Shown piece by piece: positions 14,504 to 22,768 of a stretch of DNA of 25,652 nt. Under the pieces are notes generated by a model. The model was not told the origin of the DNA. It worked only from the letters and a program-made list of their open reading frames with translations, and made no database searches. The stretch comes from an uncultured Sulfuricurvum sp. GTDB taxonomy: Bacteria; Campylobacterota; Campylobacteria; Campylobacterales; Sulfurimonadaceae. Each line of letters starts with the position of its first letter. Within the stretch, counting starts at the first letter, position 1. A program made the position numbers and the translations under genes. Location: positions 1 through 25,652 of the forward strand of contig NZ_CALDDG010000042.1 of NCBI RefSeq assembly GCF_937936435.1, read 5' to 3'.

Positions 14504-15357
14504 ATATTAAACCCGAATGTATCGGCTGCATAGCCGCCCAAAGCCGGCGCGTGTGCGAAGCAATCCAAGCCGATCAGGCTTTGAGCGACCAAATTACCCA
14601 GTATGTCGATACCGCCCTTCAGAATGCGGACTTTACCCTTTCTCCCCCCGTTCTTGCCGCTCCGTTGTATGAACAGATGGCTAGATTTGCAGAAAAACAT
14701 GATCTCTATGATGAACAAAAACTGTATACGTCACAGCAGGCTTCCGCCTATATCCCTTTTTTGGAAGAGACTATTTCACAGAGTGAATATCCGTTTCATA
14801 CCCTTCTTAAAAGCGCTGTCGTCGGAAATGTCATCGATTTGGCTGCCGAAGTGAGTTTCGATCTGCACGATGCCATTCAATCGGTTTTTCAGACCGATTT
14901 TGCCCAAGACGACAGCGAAAAACTGCAAGAGGCGATGGCTACGGCTAAAACTCTGGTATACATCGGTGATAATGCGGGAGAACATATTTTTGACGCATTG
15001 ACAATTCGTCATCTCAAGCAGCTTTATCCCGAAACGGCCATTTATTATATGGTCCGCGGCAATCCTATCATCAATGATGTGACGCTCAAAGAGGCCTACG
15101 AAGCCAAAATAGACGAACTCTGTACGGTCATAGACAGCGGTGTACCCACTCCCGGATTCGTCTATGAACTCGCTTCCGAACAGGCCTGTGATCTTTTTGA
15201 CTCGGCAGATATCGTTTTGGCAAAAGGGATGGGAAATTATGAGTGTATGACGCCGCAAAGACGTGGTAATATCTGTTTTTTACTCAAAGTAAAATGTTCC
15301 GTCGTCGCCACATCGCTTGGACGTTCCATCGGCGATATTGTTTGTAGGTTCAGTTAA
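14500..15357 (+). CDS. DUF89 / ARMT1-like metal-dependent phosphatase
   Basis: A 285-residue DUF89 (damage-control phosphatase, ARMT1-like) protein. The family are metal-dependent phosphatases, some acting on sugar phosphates or other reactive phosphometabolites. It belongs to the prokaryotic subgroup with an N-terminal CxxC (ECIGC, Cys7 and Cys10). Active-site motifs are GDNAGEHIFD at 156-165 (the conserved Asp and Asn), RGNPIINDVT at 186-195, and LAKGMGNYE at 240-248. The substrate cannot be told. The ATG is part of an ATGA overlap with the preceding coiled-coil gene. The 3' end overlaps the convergent diguanylate cyclase gene by eight bases on opposite strands. Confidence 0.88.
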   Translation: MNIKPECIGCIAAQSRRVCEAIQADQALSDQITQYVDTALQNADFTLSPPVLAAPLYEQMARFAEKHDLYDEQKLYTSQQASAYIPFLEETISQSEYPFHTLLKSAVVGNVIDLAAEVSFDLHDAIQSVFQTDFAQDDSEKLQEAMATAKTLVYIGDNAGEHIFDALTIRHLKQLYPETAIYYMVRGNPIINDVTLKEAYEAKIDELCTVIDSGVPTPGFVYELASEQACDLFDSADIVLAKGMGNYECMTPQRRGNICFLLKVKCSVVATSLGRSIGDIVCRFS

Positions 15358-17626
15358 TCGGATCGAGGCTTATCCGGTTTCTCCCCTCCGCCTTAGCGTT
15401 GTACAGCGCATTATCTGCCCGTGCGACAACATTTTCGATACGGTCCTCCTCGCGGCACTCCGTAATTCCGATACTGCAGTTGACGGCAATGCCCTGAACA
15501 AAATCCGCCGCACTCAATGCGGTTTGAATTTTAAGGGCAAGATTATACGCCCCGGCACTGTTGGTAGAAGGACAGATAATCATAAATTCTTCGCCCCCCC
15601 ATCGTCCTACCATATCCACTTCCCGTACGTTTTGCCGTAAAATATCGGCCACTTTTCGCAATACTTTATCTCCGACCAAATGCCCGTAAGTATCGTTGAT
15701 CCGCTTAAAATAGTCCAAATCTACTATCATGATCGAAAATACCCGATGTTCACGCTGATAAAACTGATAGCATGAGAGCAATTTTTCATCCAAACCGATT
15801 CTGTTGGTCAATCCCGTCAATGAATCCGTCGTTGCCATTTGTAAAAGTTTTTTATTATATTTGCCCATCTCGAATTGGCGATACAAAAAAATAGCGATAA
15901 CCACACTGACTAGAACGCCGACTCGATATATCCATGAATAATCAATCCGATCTTCATAGCTGACCGCGATGTAACGGTTGAAAATTTTCTGCCGCTGTGC
16001 TATCGAAATACCGTCTATCGCTTTATCTACAATCGACTTAAGCTCCGGATAATCGTTACGGATCATCATCCGAACATCAAATTCAAATTCAGTCGTTCCC
16101 GATATTTTCAGATCGAGATAATGATCGGCATTGATCAAATATGCCACAACCGGAAGGATATCGACAACGGCATCCACCCGATTAGCACTAAGGAGTTTTA
16201 ATCCTTCACGGGTGTTATCGACTCCGACAATCGTGATTTTCGGGTACTGTTTTGCGATCATATCGGCAACGCTATACCCTTCTCCTATCGCTACCCGTTT
16301 CCCTTCCAAAGATGACAACCCCGGCAAGAAATCGATGGTTTTATTCGTTACGATAACATTGGGAAACGATGCATACGGTTTGGAGAATATTGCATACGGC
16401 TCTTTATCGCTCGATACTGCCGTCCCTAACGTAATATCGACACTTTTTGTCTTAACCGCATTTAAAACTTCACTCCATGTCGTAGAGGGTTGAAACGAGG
16501 TATGCATTCCGGTATTCTGGACGATGAGCTGCCAAAAATCGTCTGCAATGCCTTGAAGTCGGTCCCGATCTTCCAAAGCGGAAAAATTAAACGGCGGCCA
16601 GTTAAACGTCGATGTGTATCGAATCGTGTTCGTATGTAAAAAAGAGCGCTCGCTTACCGTAAGCGGAACGCTTTGGTTTGCCGAATCTTCGTACAAGAAT
16701 CCGTCCAGACGTTCATCGCTGTAAGAGAGCCACATAACACGGTAAATATCGGATATTCGCCGGAATTTTTCCAGCGTCATAGCCCCTAGCGGCTGATTAC
16801 CGCGAAATGCCAACTCTTTTAATACTTCCCCCTCGTACACAAGGCTGCCGTACGATTTGTTTTGTCCGTTGTATTTTTGCTTAATCAGCTTCGCCGTTTC
16901 GGGAATATGTTCAAATGCATACTCCCACCCTTTAAGCGTCGCATCGACAAAAGCGCGAACCCGTTTGGGATGGTGCCGAACTTCATATTCTGAGGTGAAT
17001 AAAATATCGCTGTAAAAATCGAATCCGTATGCTTCGGGATTAATCGCGTTTGTTTCGATCCCTTTTTCTTTCAGTACATAAGGTTCGTTGGAGACATAAC
17101 ACGCCATTACGTCGGTTTTTCCGTTGGCGATATCTTCGGGATTGTAGCTGTGCTGGATAAATTTCAAATCGTCAATTTGAACCCCTTGGGAGTTGAGCAT
17201 CGCACGGACCGAAATTGTATCCTGATAATCTTCCGTCATCATGATCCGTTTGCCGACTAAATCATGCGGGGTTTTAATATCAGCCGATTTTAATGAGAGG
17301 AGAATAAAAGGAGAACTTTGAAAAATGGCCGCTAAAGCTACGACATCTTTCCCTTTCATACGATCTACCAACAGTGAAGAGCGCCCGATTCCGTATTGGG
17401 TACGCCCCGCCATCACCTCATCGACGGCAAGCTTTTTCGGATCGAATTTTTTAATCGTGACATCAAGCCCGGCATCTTTGTAAAAACCCTTCTCTTTTGC
17501 GACGTAATACCCCGCAAACTGAAATTGATCCGCCCATTGTAGCTGCACCGATACTCTTTCGGGCTGCAGTTGCGCATGGGCCAAAGTGATGAAACAATAC
17601 AAAAGGGCCAAATAACGGTATATCAT
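15350..17626 (-). CDS. Membrane diguanylate cyclase with NMT1/THI5-type and SBP_bac_3-type periplasmic sensor domains
   Basis: A 758-residue sensor enzyme. I place the start at the ATG at 17626 (GGAAG seven bases upstream). It gives a clean signal peptide (MIYRYLALLYCFITLAHA), which longer starts would bury. Residues about 25-235 form an NMT1/THI5-like binding domain (VQLQWADQFQFAGYYVAKEKGFYKDAG, in part). Residues about 328-550 form a second, SBP_bac_3-like binding domain (WPPFNF, then VDITLGTAVSS). One membrane helix at about 565-585 leads to a GGDEF domain with GGEEF at 677-681 and the inhibitory I-site RxxD at 668-671. It should bind a small solute in the periplasm and make c-di-GMP inside. 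It is divergent from glyQ and overlaps the DUF89 gene tail to tail. The ligand is unknown. Confidence 0.93.
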   Translation of the reverse strand: MIYRYLALLYCFITLAHAQLQPERVSVQLQWADQFQFAGYYVAKEKGFYKDAGLDVTIKKFDPKKLAVDEVMAGRTQYGIGRSSLLVDRMKGKDVVALAAIFQSSPFILLSLKSADIKTPHDLVGKRIMMTEDYQDTISVRAMLNSQGVQIDDLKFIQHSYNPEDIANGKTDVMACYVSNEPYVLKEKGIETNAINPEAYGFDFYSDILFTSEYEVRHHPKRVRAFVDATLKGWEYAFEHIPETAKLIKQKYNGQNKSYGSLVYEGEVLKELAFRGNQPLGAMTLEKFRRISDIYRVMWLSYSDERLDGFLYEDSANQSVPLTVSERSFLHTNTIRYTSTFNWPPFNFSALEDRDRLQGIADDFWQLIVQNTGMHTSFQPSTTWSEVLNAVKTKSVDITLGTAVSSDKEPYAIFSKPYASFPNVIVTNKTIDFLPGLSSLEGKRVAIGEGYSVADMIAKQYPKITIVGVDNTREGLKLLSANRVDAVVDILPVVAYLINADHYLDLKISGTTEFEFDVRMMIRNDYPELKSIVDKAIDGISIAQRQKIFNRYIAVSYEDRIDYSWIYRVGVLVSVVIAIFLYRQFEMGKYNKKLLQMATTDSLTGLTNRIGLDEKLLSCYQFYQREHRVFSIMIVDLDYFKRINDTYGHLVGDKVLRKVADILRQNVREVDMVGRWGGEEFMIICPSTNSAGAYNLALKIQTALSAADFVQGIAVNCSIGITECREEDRIENVVARADNALYNAKAEGRNRISLDPIN

Positions 17627-17648
17627 ATCACTTCCGGTATTATTTACC

Positions 17649-17654
17649 ATTATA
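17649..17654 (-). promoter_or_regulatory. -10 element of the diguanylate cyclase gene
   Basis: TATAAT on the minus strand (17654 to 17649) gives transcription start near 17642 and a leader of about 16 bases with a GGAAG site. This supports the internal ATG at 17626 as the real start. Confidence 0.55.
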
Positions 17655-17697
17655 TTATGATGGATTGCTTTAAAAACCGCTTGGGATGGCACGTTTT

Positions 17698-17706
17698 TGG
17701 TATAAT
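17698..17706 (+). promoter_or_regulatory. Extended -10 promoter of glyQ (TGGTATAAT)
   Basis: TG at 17698-17699 and a perfect TATAAT at 17701-17706 put transcription start near 17713. This lies after the in-frame GTG at 17686, so the protein must begin at the ATG at 17734. Confidence 0.7.
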
Positions 17707-17733
17707 GGCAAAACTTTTTTTGACGGGACCGCT

Positions 17734-18615
17734 ATGATTACGTTTGGTGATATGCTTTTAAAACTTCAACAATTTTGGAATGACCAAGGGTGTGCAATCG
17801 TTCAGCCCTACGATATCGCCGCCGGTGCGGGAACCTTTCACCCTGCCACCTTTTTACGTTCGCTCGATTCTAAACCGTGGTCTGTTGCCTATGTCGCTCC
17901 AAGCCGCCGCCCGACGGATGGACGCTACGGTGAAAATCCGAACCGTTTGGGAAGCTACTACCAGTTTCAGGTATTGATTAAACCCTCTCCTGAAAATATT
18001 CAAGAGCTCTATCTTAAAAGTCTGGAGTATCTGGGACTTAACCTCAAAGAACACGATATCCGTTTTGTGGAAGACAACTGGGAATCGCCGACTCTCGGGG
18101 CATGGGGGCTTGGCTGGGAAGTATGGCTTAACGGAATGGAAGTAACCCAATTCACCTATTTTCAGCAGGTCGGAGGGGTCAGCTGCGATCCGGTAGCCGT
18201 CGAAATCACTTACGGAACCGAACGCCTTGCTATGTACCTTCAGGGGGTCGATACCGTTTTTGATATCGTCTGGAGTGAAAATACCTTCGGTAAAACCCTC
18301 TATCGGGACATCCATAAAGAGGGCGAAATCGAGTTTTCCAAATACAATTTCGAAATTGCCGATACCGCAATGCTCTTCGCCGAATTCGAATCCAAAGCCT
18401 CAGAGTGCAAACGGTGTCTCGATGCCGAGCTTCCTCTTCCGGCATACGATCTGTGTATGATGGCATCCCATACGTTTAACACCCTTGATGCGCGTAAAGC
18501 GATCTCGGTCACCGAACGTGCCAACTATATCCTCAAAATCCGTGAACTCGCCAAAGGGTGCGCGGAACTTTACAAATCTCAGGAAGAGGCACGCAATCTC
18601 CGCGTTAAAGCCTGA
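17734..18615 (+). CDS. glyQ: Glycine--tRNA ligase alpha subunit
   Basis: GlyQ is the catalytic subunit of the bacterial alpha2beta2 glycyl-tRNA synthetase, which charges tRNA-Gly. From the ATG at 17734 the protein has 293 residues, typical for the family. The start MITFGDMLLKLQQFWNDQGC and the segments GAGTFHPATFLR, SRRPTDGRYGENPNRLG and TQFTYFQQVGG are near-invariant in GlyQ. The promoter position rules out the longer GTG start at 17686. The ribosome-binding site is weak (GGGA). The beta subunit gene glyS is not adjacent; a UUCG-capped hairpin and the recD2 gene follow instead, so glyS must be elsewhere. Confidence 0.97.
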   Translation: MITFGDMLLKLQQFWNDQGCAIVQPYDIAAGAGTFHPATFLRSLDSKPWSVAYVAPSRRPTDGRYGENPNRLGSYYQFQVLIKPSPENIQELYLKSLEYLGLNLKEHDIRFVEDNWESPTLGAWGLGWEVWLNGMEVTQFTYFQQVGGVSCDPVAVEITYGTERLAMYLQGVDTVFDIVWSENTFGKTLYRDIHKEGEIEFSKYNFEIADTAMLFAEFESKASECKRCLDAELPLPAYDLCMMASHTFNTLDARKAISVTERANYILKIRELAKGCAELYKSQEEARNLRVKA

Positions 18616-18618
18616 TCG

Positions 18619-18634
18619 TGACACTTCGGTGTCA
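18619..18634 (+). terminator. Hairpin with TTCG tetraloop after glyQ
   Basis: TGACAC and GTGTCA form a 6-bp stem closed by a TTCG loop, an unusually stable tetraloop, three bases after the glyQ stop. The following sequence is A/T-rich but without an immediate T tract. Confidence 0.6.
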
Positions 18635-18662
18635 TATAAATCTCCCCGTTTTTAATTTCCGC

Positions 18663-18668
18663 TAAAAT
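18663..18668 (+). promoter_or_regulatory. Possible -10 element giving a leaderless recD2 mRNA
   Basis: The bases before the gene read GCTAAAAT CTCCTC ATG. TAAAAT at 18663-18668 ends six bases before the start codon, and there is no purine-rich ribosome-binding site. The arrangement is almost the same as that before ispG. Confidence 0.4.
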
Positions 18669-18674
18669 CTCCTC

Positions 18675-20921
18675 ATGCAAACACTCATCGGCCAAATCGA
18701 ACGAATCATTTATGAAAACAACGGCTTTTTCATCGCGGCACTCAAAAGCGGCGAAAAGATCAGTGCCCACTATTACGAAAGCAATGTCGAGCATCTCAAA
18801 GATGCAGCCGTTACCCTGAAAGGTGCATGGGAGGTCCATACCCAATACGGCCGTACGTTTAAAGCCGAGTCCCTTTTGGTCAATCAAAACGAACTTTTTT
18901 TCTTTTTGAACCGCGTCGTCAAAGGATTCACCAAAAAACTCACCGCCGAGCTGATAGAAAAATACGGTACCGAAGGGCTGATCGATATCCTCGATAACGA
19001 TATCGAAAAACTGATGCAGATCAAGGGAATGAGTGCCAAACGCCTCTCCAAACTCTCTGCCGGATGGAAACAGTTTCGTTCCATGCGGCTGCTAGGAGAG
19101 TTTCTTGCCCCCTACGGCGTCACCCCATCCCTGCTGCGGCTGATAGCAGGGGCGATGAAAGAGCTCTCCAATCCGATCGAAACGATTAAAAACAACCCTT
19201 ATGTTTTGATGCGCATTCATGGAATCGGATTTAAAAAATCCGATGAAATTGCTTTGAGGATGGGAATCCGAAGCGATGACGACCGCCGTATCCAAGCCGC
19301 GATGGAGTACACTCTCGGCGAATACTGCGATCAGGAAGGCAACAGCTGTATCGATCGTTCTGCACTCTTCGCAAAACTCGATCAACTGCTCGAATTCGGA
19401 GATCATGAACGTTATGATGATGCACTCGATGACCGCCTCAAAGAGGGGAGTATCACGATGCTTCCCGGCGGAAAACTCTCGCCGACCCGTATTTACGAAG
19501 CGGAAACCCTCCTCATCAGCGAGTTCAAACGGCGCGGAACAACGCTGCACGATCCGCTGAGCGATGATCTCGAAGGGTTTTTACAACAACACACCCTTCA
19601 ACTGGGAGAGCAGCAACTCGAGGCCCTCAAACGGATCAACGAAGGGACGGGACTTTTATTTCTGGTCGGCTATGCCGGAACCGGGAAAAGCACCACCGCC
19701 AAAGCGCTGCTTGATCTGCTGGCTCTGCGCCACGAACCCGCCCTGATTATGACCTGTGCACTCAGCGGAATCGCATCGCAGAGAATCCGTGAACGCAGCG
19801 GATACCAAAGTTCGACGATCCAAAGCCTGCTGGTCCGTTTCGAAGCTCACGACACCATGCCCTATAAAGTCCTCCTCATCGATGAAGCCTCGATGATCAA
19901 TTCCGCCCTTTTTGCCCGCCTCATCGCCAAAATCGAACGCGACGCTACCGTAATCATCGTCGGAGACGATGCCCAGCTCCCCCCTATCGGTGCGGGCAAT
20001 CCGCTCAGCGATGCTATCGCTTTGCAATTAGCACCGACCGTCATGCTGACGCAAATTTACCGCCAGAGCCCTGATCAGGCGATCACTCTGATCGCCAACG
20101 ATATCCGTCAGGGATTAATCCCTCCGTATCGCGAAAAATACGAGGATTTTACTTTTTTTCCGGTCGATATTCCCAACCGCCATGCCCTGAAAAATTCCCT
20201 CTCCGCCCGGGAATTTGAAGAAGTAACCCAGACCCTCAGCCACAACATTCTGGCAAAAATTGCCGAAATCACCCTCGAACATCTCCCCGCATCACGGGAA
20301 AAACTTCAAGCCAAAGCGATTCGCGAATATCTTAACGCCTTTCAAATCATCTCGCCGATGCGGGGAAATTCACTGGGAGTCGATAACCTCAATCTCCTCC
20401 TTCAGGGCTATTTCAATCCCAACCCCAAAAAAAAGATCAAAACTTTCAAAGGGGAACTGCGTTTGATGGACAAAGTCGTCCATATCAAAAACGACAACCT
20501 CCTCTCTTTTACCCCCGAAGAGTTCAAAGAGAATCTCGAACCCAGCGAGCGACGAATTTTCAACGGGATGTGCGGGCTGATTTTCAGAATCGACGAAGAA
20601 GAAGATCTCTGTTTTGTCTACTATCCCAACGAAGAGCTGATCGTCCAATACCGTTTTGAGGGGATCAGCGATTTTCTGAGCCTCTCGTATGCCCTGAGCG
20701 TTCATAAAGTTCAGGGGATGGAATACGATACCGTCGTAACCGTCATGAGTTTTTCCCACCTTATAATGCTCAACACCAAGCTGCTCTATACCGCACTTAC
20801 CCGTGCGAAAGGACACTGTATCCTGATCGGTGAAAGCGGGGCGTTTGAAGCGGCGTGCCGACGGCTGGAACACTCCAAACGCTCTACCGTTATGCAGGAG
20901 CTCAAATTAGCCAAAGGATAA
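18675..20921 (+). CDS. recD2: RecD2-like ATP-dependent DNA helicase
   Basis: A 748-residue superfamily 1B 5'-3' helicase of the RecD2 type, which acts without RecBC in repair or replication-fork maintenance. An N-terminal OB-like region (1-70) is followed by helix-hairpin-helix segments (LMQIKGMSAKRL near 113-124 and LMRIHGIGFKKSDEIA near 178-193). The motor core has Walker A GYAGTGKST at 332-340, DEAS at 403-406, GDDAQLPPIG at 430-439 and QIYRQS near 456-461. The final SVHKVQGMEYD and YTALTRAK motifs come near the C-terminus. Length is in the RecD2 range. The neighbours glyQ and the peroxidase gene are unrelated. The stop codon lies inside an inverted repeat. Confidence 0.93.
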   Translation: MQTLIGQIERIIYENNGFFIAALKSGEKISAHYYESNVEHLKDAAVTLKGAWEVHTQYGRTFKAESLLVNQNELFFFLNRVVKGFTKKLTAELIEKYGTEGLIDILDNDIEKLMQIKGMSAKRLSKLSAGWKQFRSMRLLGEFLAPYGVTPSLLRLIAGAMKELSNPIETIKNNPYVLMRIHGIGFKKSDEIALRMGIRSDDDRRIQAAMEYTLGEYCDQEGNSCIDRSALFAKLDQLLEFGDHERYDDALDDRLKEGSITMLPGGKLSPTRIYEAETLLISEFKRRGTTLHDPLSDDLEGFLQQHTLQLGEQQLEALKRINEGTGLLFLVGYAGTGKSTTAKALLDLLALRHEPALIMTCALSGIASQRIRERSGYQSSTIQSLLVRFEAHDTMPYKVLLIDEASMINSALFARLIAKIERDATVIIVGDDAQLPPIGAGNPLSDAIALQLAPTVMLTQIYRQSPDQAITLIANDIRQGLIPPYREKYEDFTFFPVDIPNRHALKNSLSAREFEEVTQTLSHNILAKIAEITLEHLPASREKLQAKAIREYLNAFQIISPMRGNSLGVDNLNLLLQGYFNPNPKKKIKTFKGELRLMDKVVHIKNDNLLSFTPEEFKENLEPSERRIFNGMCGLIFRIDEEEDLCFVYYPNEELIVQYRFEGISDFLSLSYALSVHKVQGMEYDTVVTVMSFSHLIMLNTKLLYTALTRAKGHCILIGESGAFEAACRRLEHSKRSTVMQELKLAKG

Positions 20922-20941
20922 AATTTTTCCTTTAGCTAATT
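20905..20941 (+). terminator. Long hairpin over the recD2 stop codon
   Basis: AATTAGCCAAAGGA (20905-20918) pairs with TCCTTTAGCTAATT (20928-20941) with one C-A mismatch, giving 13 pairs. The stop codon TAA (20919-20921) and a T run sit in the loop. It is a likely terminator just before the peroxidase promoter. Confidence 0.65.
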
Positions 20942-20942
20942 G

Positions 20943-20951
20943 TGCTACAAT
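20943..20951 (+). promoter_or_regulatory. Extended -10 promoter of the peroxidase gene (TGCTACAAT)
   Basis: TG at 20943-20944, one base, then TACAAT at 20946-20951. It starts directly after the recD2 hairpin and gives a leader of about 28 bases holding AAGGA. Confidence 0.6.
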
Positions 20952-20985
20952 TTTCATTCCTATCCAAATACTAAGGATTTACACT

Positions 20986-21999
20986 ATGAAAGCATTAATG
21001 ATTTCAGCGATGATCGCGACGACCGTTATGGGCGCCTCACTGATCGACGAAGCAAAAACTGCAGGGCTCAAACCGATTCCGTCGAACAAAAAAGCGCTCG
21101 AAAAGCTCACGTCTAACCCAGCCAATCCTACCACGGCGGCAAAAGTGGAACTGGGGAAAATGCTCTATTTTGAACCGCGTCTCTCCAAAAGCGGACTTAT
21201 CAGCTGTAATACCTGTCATAACCTCGCGACCGGCGGCGTTGACGGAATGGGTGCGGCAATCGGACATAAATGGACGGCCAATCCGCACGGATTGAGCTCA
21301 CCGACCGTTTACAATGCCGTATTCTACAGCCAACAATTCTGGGACGGACGCAGTCCTCATCTCGAAGATCAGGCCCAAGGACCGATGCAAGCGGCACCGG
21401 AGATGGCTTCACCGAAAGAGTTGGTCACCAATGTCGTCAATTCAATGCCGGAATACGTCTCTTTGTTCAAAAAAGCGTACGGAAAAGATGTGAAGATCAC
21501 GTTTGAAAAAATCGCCGATACCATCGCCGTATTCGAACGTACCCTCGTAACTCCGTCACGCTATGACGATTTCCTCAACGGAAATAAAAAAGCGTTAAGC
21601 ACGGCAGAGCAAAAAGGGCTTAAAACTTTTATCGACAAAGGGTGTGCGACATGCCACAACGATATTGCCCTCGGAGGAACGATGCAGGCTTTCGGCGTCG
21701 TAGCGCCGTATAAATATATGAATATCGGCGACTTCAAAGGAGATGCCAACGGACTGGTCCGCGTTCCGACATTGCGCAACGTTACCGAAACCGCACCGTA
21801 TTTCCATAACGGACAAATCGCTACCTTGCCTGAAGCGATCAAAGAGATGGGCCGCATCCAACTCGGTGTCGATTTGAGCGATGAAGAGACGGCATCGATC
21901 CAAACCTTCCTCAAATCACTCGAAGGTAAAAAACCGACCATCGTCTATCCGATGCTTCCCGCATCCAATCCGACTACCCCTAAAGTAGACGTCAATTAA
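20986..21999 (+). CDS. Di-haem cytochrome c peroxidase
   Basis: A 337-residue periplasmic bacterial di-haem peroxidase (CcpA/MauG family), which reduces hydrogen peroxide with electrons from cytochrome c. It begins with a short signal peptide (MKALMISAMIATTVMGAS). Two haem c sites are present: CNTCH at 74-78 (low-potential peroxidatic haem) and CATCH at 220-224. The segments YFEPRLSKSGLISC, QFWDGRSPHLEDQA and VPTLRNVTETAPYFHNG are typical; His94 and Met288 are possible further ligands. AAGGA lies eight bases before the ATG. It has its own promoter and is followed by a hairpin shared with the convergent L,D-transpeptidase gene. Confidence 0.95.
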   Translation: MKALMISAMIATTVMGASLIDEAKTAGLKPIPSNKKALEKLTSNPANPTTAAKVELGKMLYFEPRLSKSGLISCNTCHNLATGGVDGMGAAIGHKWTANPHGLSSPTVYNAVFYSQQFWDGRSPHLEDQAQGPMQAAPEMASPKELVTNVVNSMPEYVSLFKKAYGKDVKITFEKIADTIAVFERTLVTPSRYDDFLNGNKKALSTAEQKGLKTFIDKGCATCHNDIALGGTMQAFGVVAPYKYMNIGDFKGDANGLVRVPTLRNVTETAPYFHNGQIATLPEAIKEMGRIQLGVDLSDEETASIQTFLKSLEGKKPTIVYPMLPASNPTTPKVDVN

Positions 22000-22005
22000 A
22001 ACCGT

Positions 22006-22021
22006 CCCCGCACTCGCGGGG
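22006..22021. terminator. Bidirectional GC-rich hairpin between convergent genes
   Basis: CCCCGC and GCGGGG form a 6-bp stem around ACTC. It lies six bases after the peroxidase stop and touches the stop codon of the L,D-transpeptidase gene on the other strand, so it can serve both. Confidence 0.65.
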
Positions 22022-22699
22022 TTATCGGCATTCAATCCCCTCAAACTTTTTTTGATATTCACCGCAATCGCTTTTGGGTATTTGCAAAATCTGCGGATGC
22101 TTTTGAGGATCAAGCCACCCCAATAGTGTATTCAAAGCATCTTCGTCCATCGCAGTGCATCCGGACGTAGGACGGTGATCGGAATGGTTCAAGTGAATAA
22201 AAATGCACGATCCGCGCCCTTTTGTCTTTGAAGCGTTGTAATTTATAACGATGCCGTTACGATACAATCCATCCTCACGCCGCATTTTTTCATAGCTTGC
22301 GGGGAGTCTATTTTCTTCCGATATCGTGATCGTGTTGTAACGGGTATCGTTGACATCGTCCACGCAGATCAGTTTTTCGTCGGCGCGGTAGTAAGGCATG
22401 GCAGAATTAGAAGATACGTCGTATCCGAATGTCGCCGAGATATCAAACAAACCGGCAGGAGAGCGTCCGTCCCCCTCATTTTTAAGCGGCTCTTTTATGA
22501 GAGCATATCCCAATCCGCTGCGTCCCAATGTGACGGGGATACTCTCTCCCGTTTTGATCCAGCGCTTGTTATATTCATACCGTTGCATCGACGCGACCGT
22601 CGCGTTTAGCTCATCCGATAAAACAACCATCATCTGCTGCGAACCTTCTGCATACGCAAAAGAAGAGGAGATAACAATAAGTGAAAAGAATTTAAACAT
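22022..22699 (-). CDS. L,D-transpeptidase (YkuD-type) family protein
   Basis: A 225-residue exported protein with a YkuD-type catalytic domain of the COG3786 kind. Enzymes of this group cross-link or trim peptidoglycan stem peptides, or attach proteins to them, through a cysteine thioester. The start at 22699 gives a clean signal peptide (MFKFFSLIVISSSFAYA); a longer ATG at 22741 would precede the promoter. Family motifs are KNEGDGRSPAGLF at about 73-85 and the active site FIHLNHSDHRPTSGCTAM, with His169 and the likely catalytic Cys181. The promoter TGCTATACT lies 33 bases upstream. It converges on the peroxidase gene and is divergent from the GNAT operon. The substrate is not visible. Confidence 0.9.
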   Translation of the reverse strand: MFKFFSLIVISSSFAYAEGSQQMMVVLSDELNATVASMQRYEYNKRWIKTGESIPVTLGRSGLGYALIKEPLKNEGDGRSPAGLFDISATFGYDVSSNSAMPYYRADEKLICVDDVNDTRYNTITISEENRLPASYEKMRREDGLYRNGIVINYNASKTKGRGSCIFIHLNHSDHRPTSGCTAMDEDALNTLLGWLDPQKHPQILQIPKSDCGEYQKKFEGIECR

Positions 22700-22731
22700 A
22701 TAGACGTTCTTAGTTTGTTTTAAAGTTAGGT

Positions 22732-22740
22732 AGTATAGCA
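22732..22740 (-). promoter_or_regulatory. Extended -10 promoter of the L,D-transpeptidase gene
   Basis: TGCTATACT on the minus strand (22740 to 22732), the same nine bases as at glnA. It puts transcription start near 22725, after the longer in-frame start, and so supports the ATG at 22699. Confidence 0.6.
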
Positions 22741-22768
22741 TATTGAAAATTCGCGGTTAGAGGCACAC

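Noticed and set aside
17686..17733. Longer glyQ start at GTG 17686
   Set aside because: It lies before the predicted transcription start at about 17713, and the added residues are not part of GlyQ.
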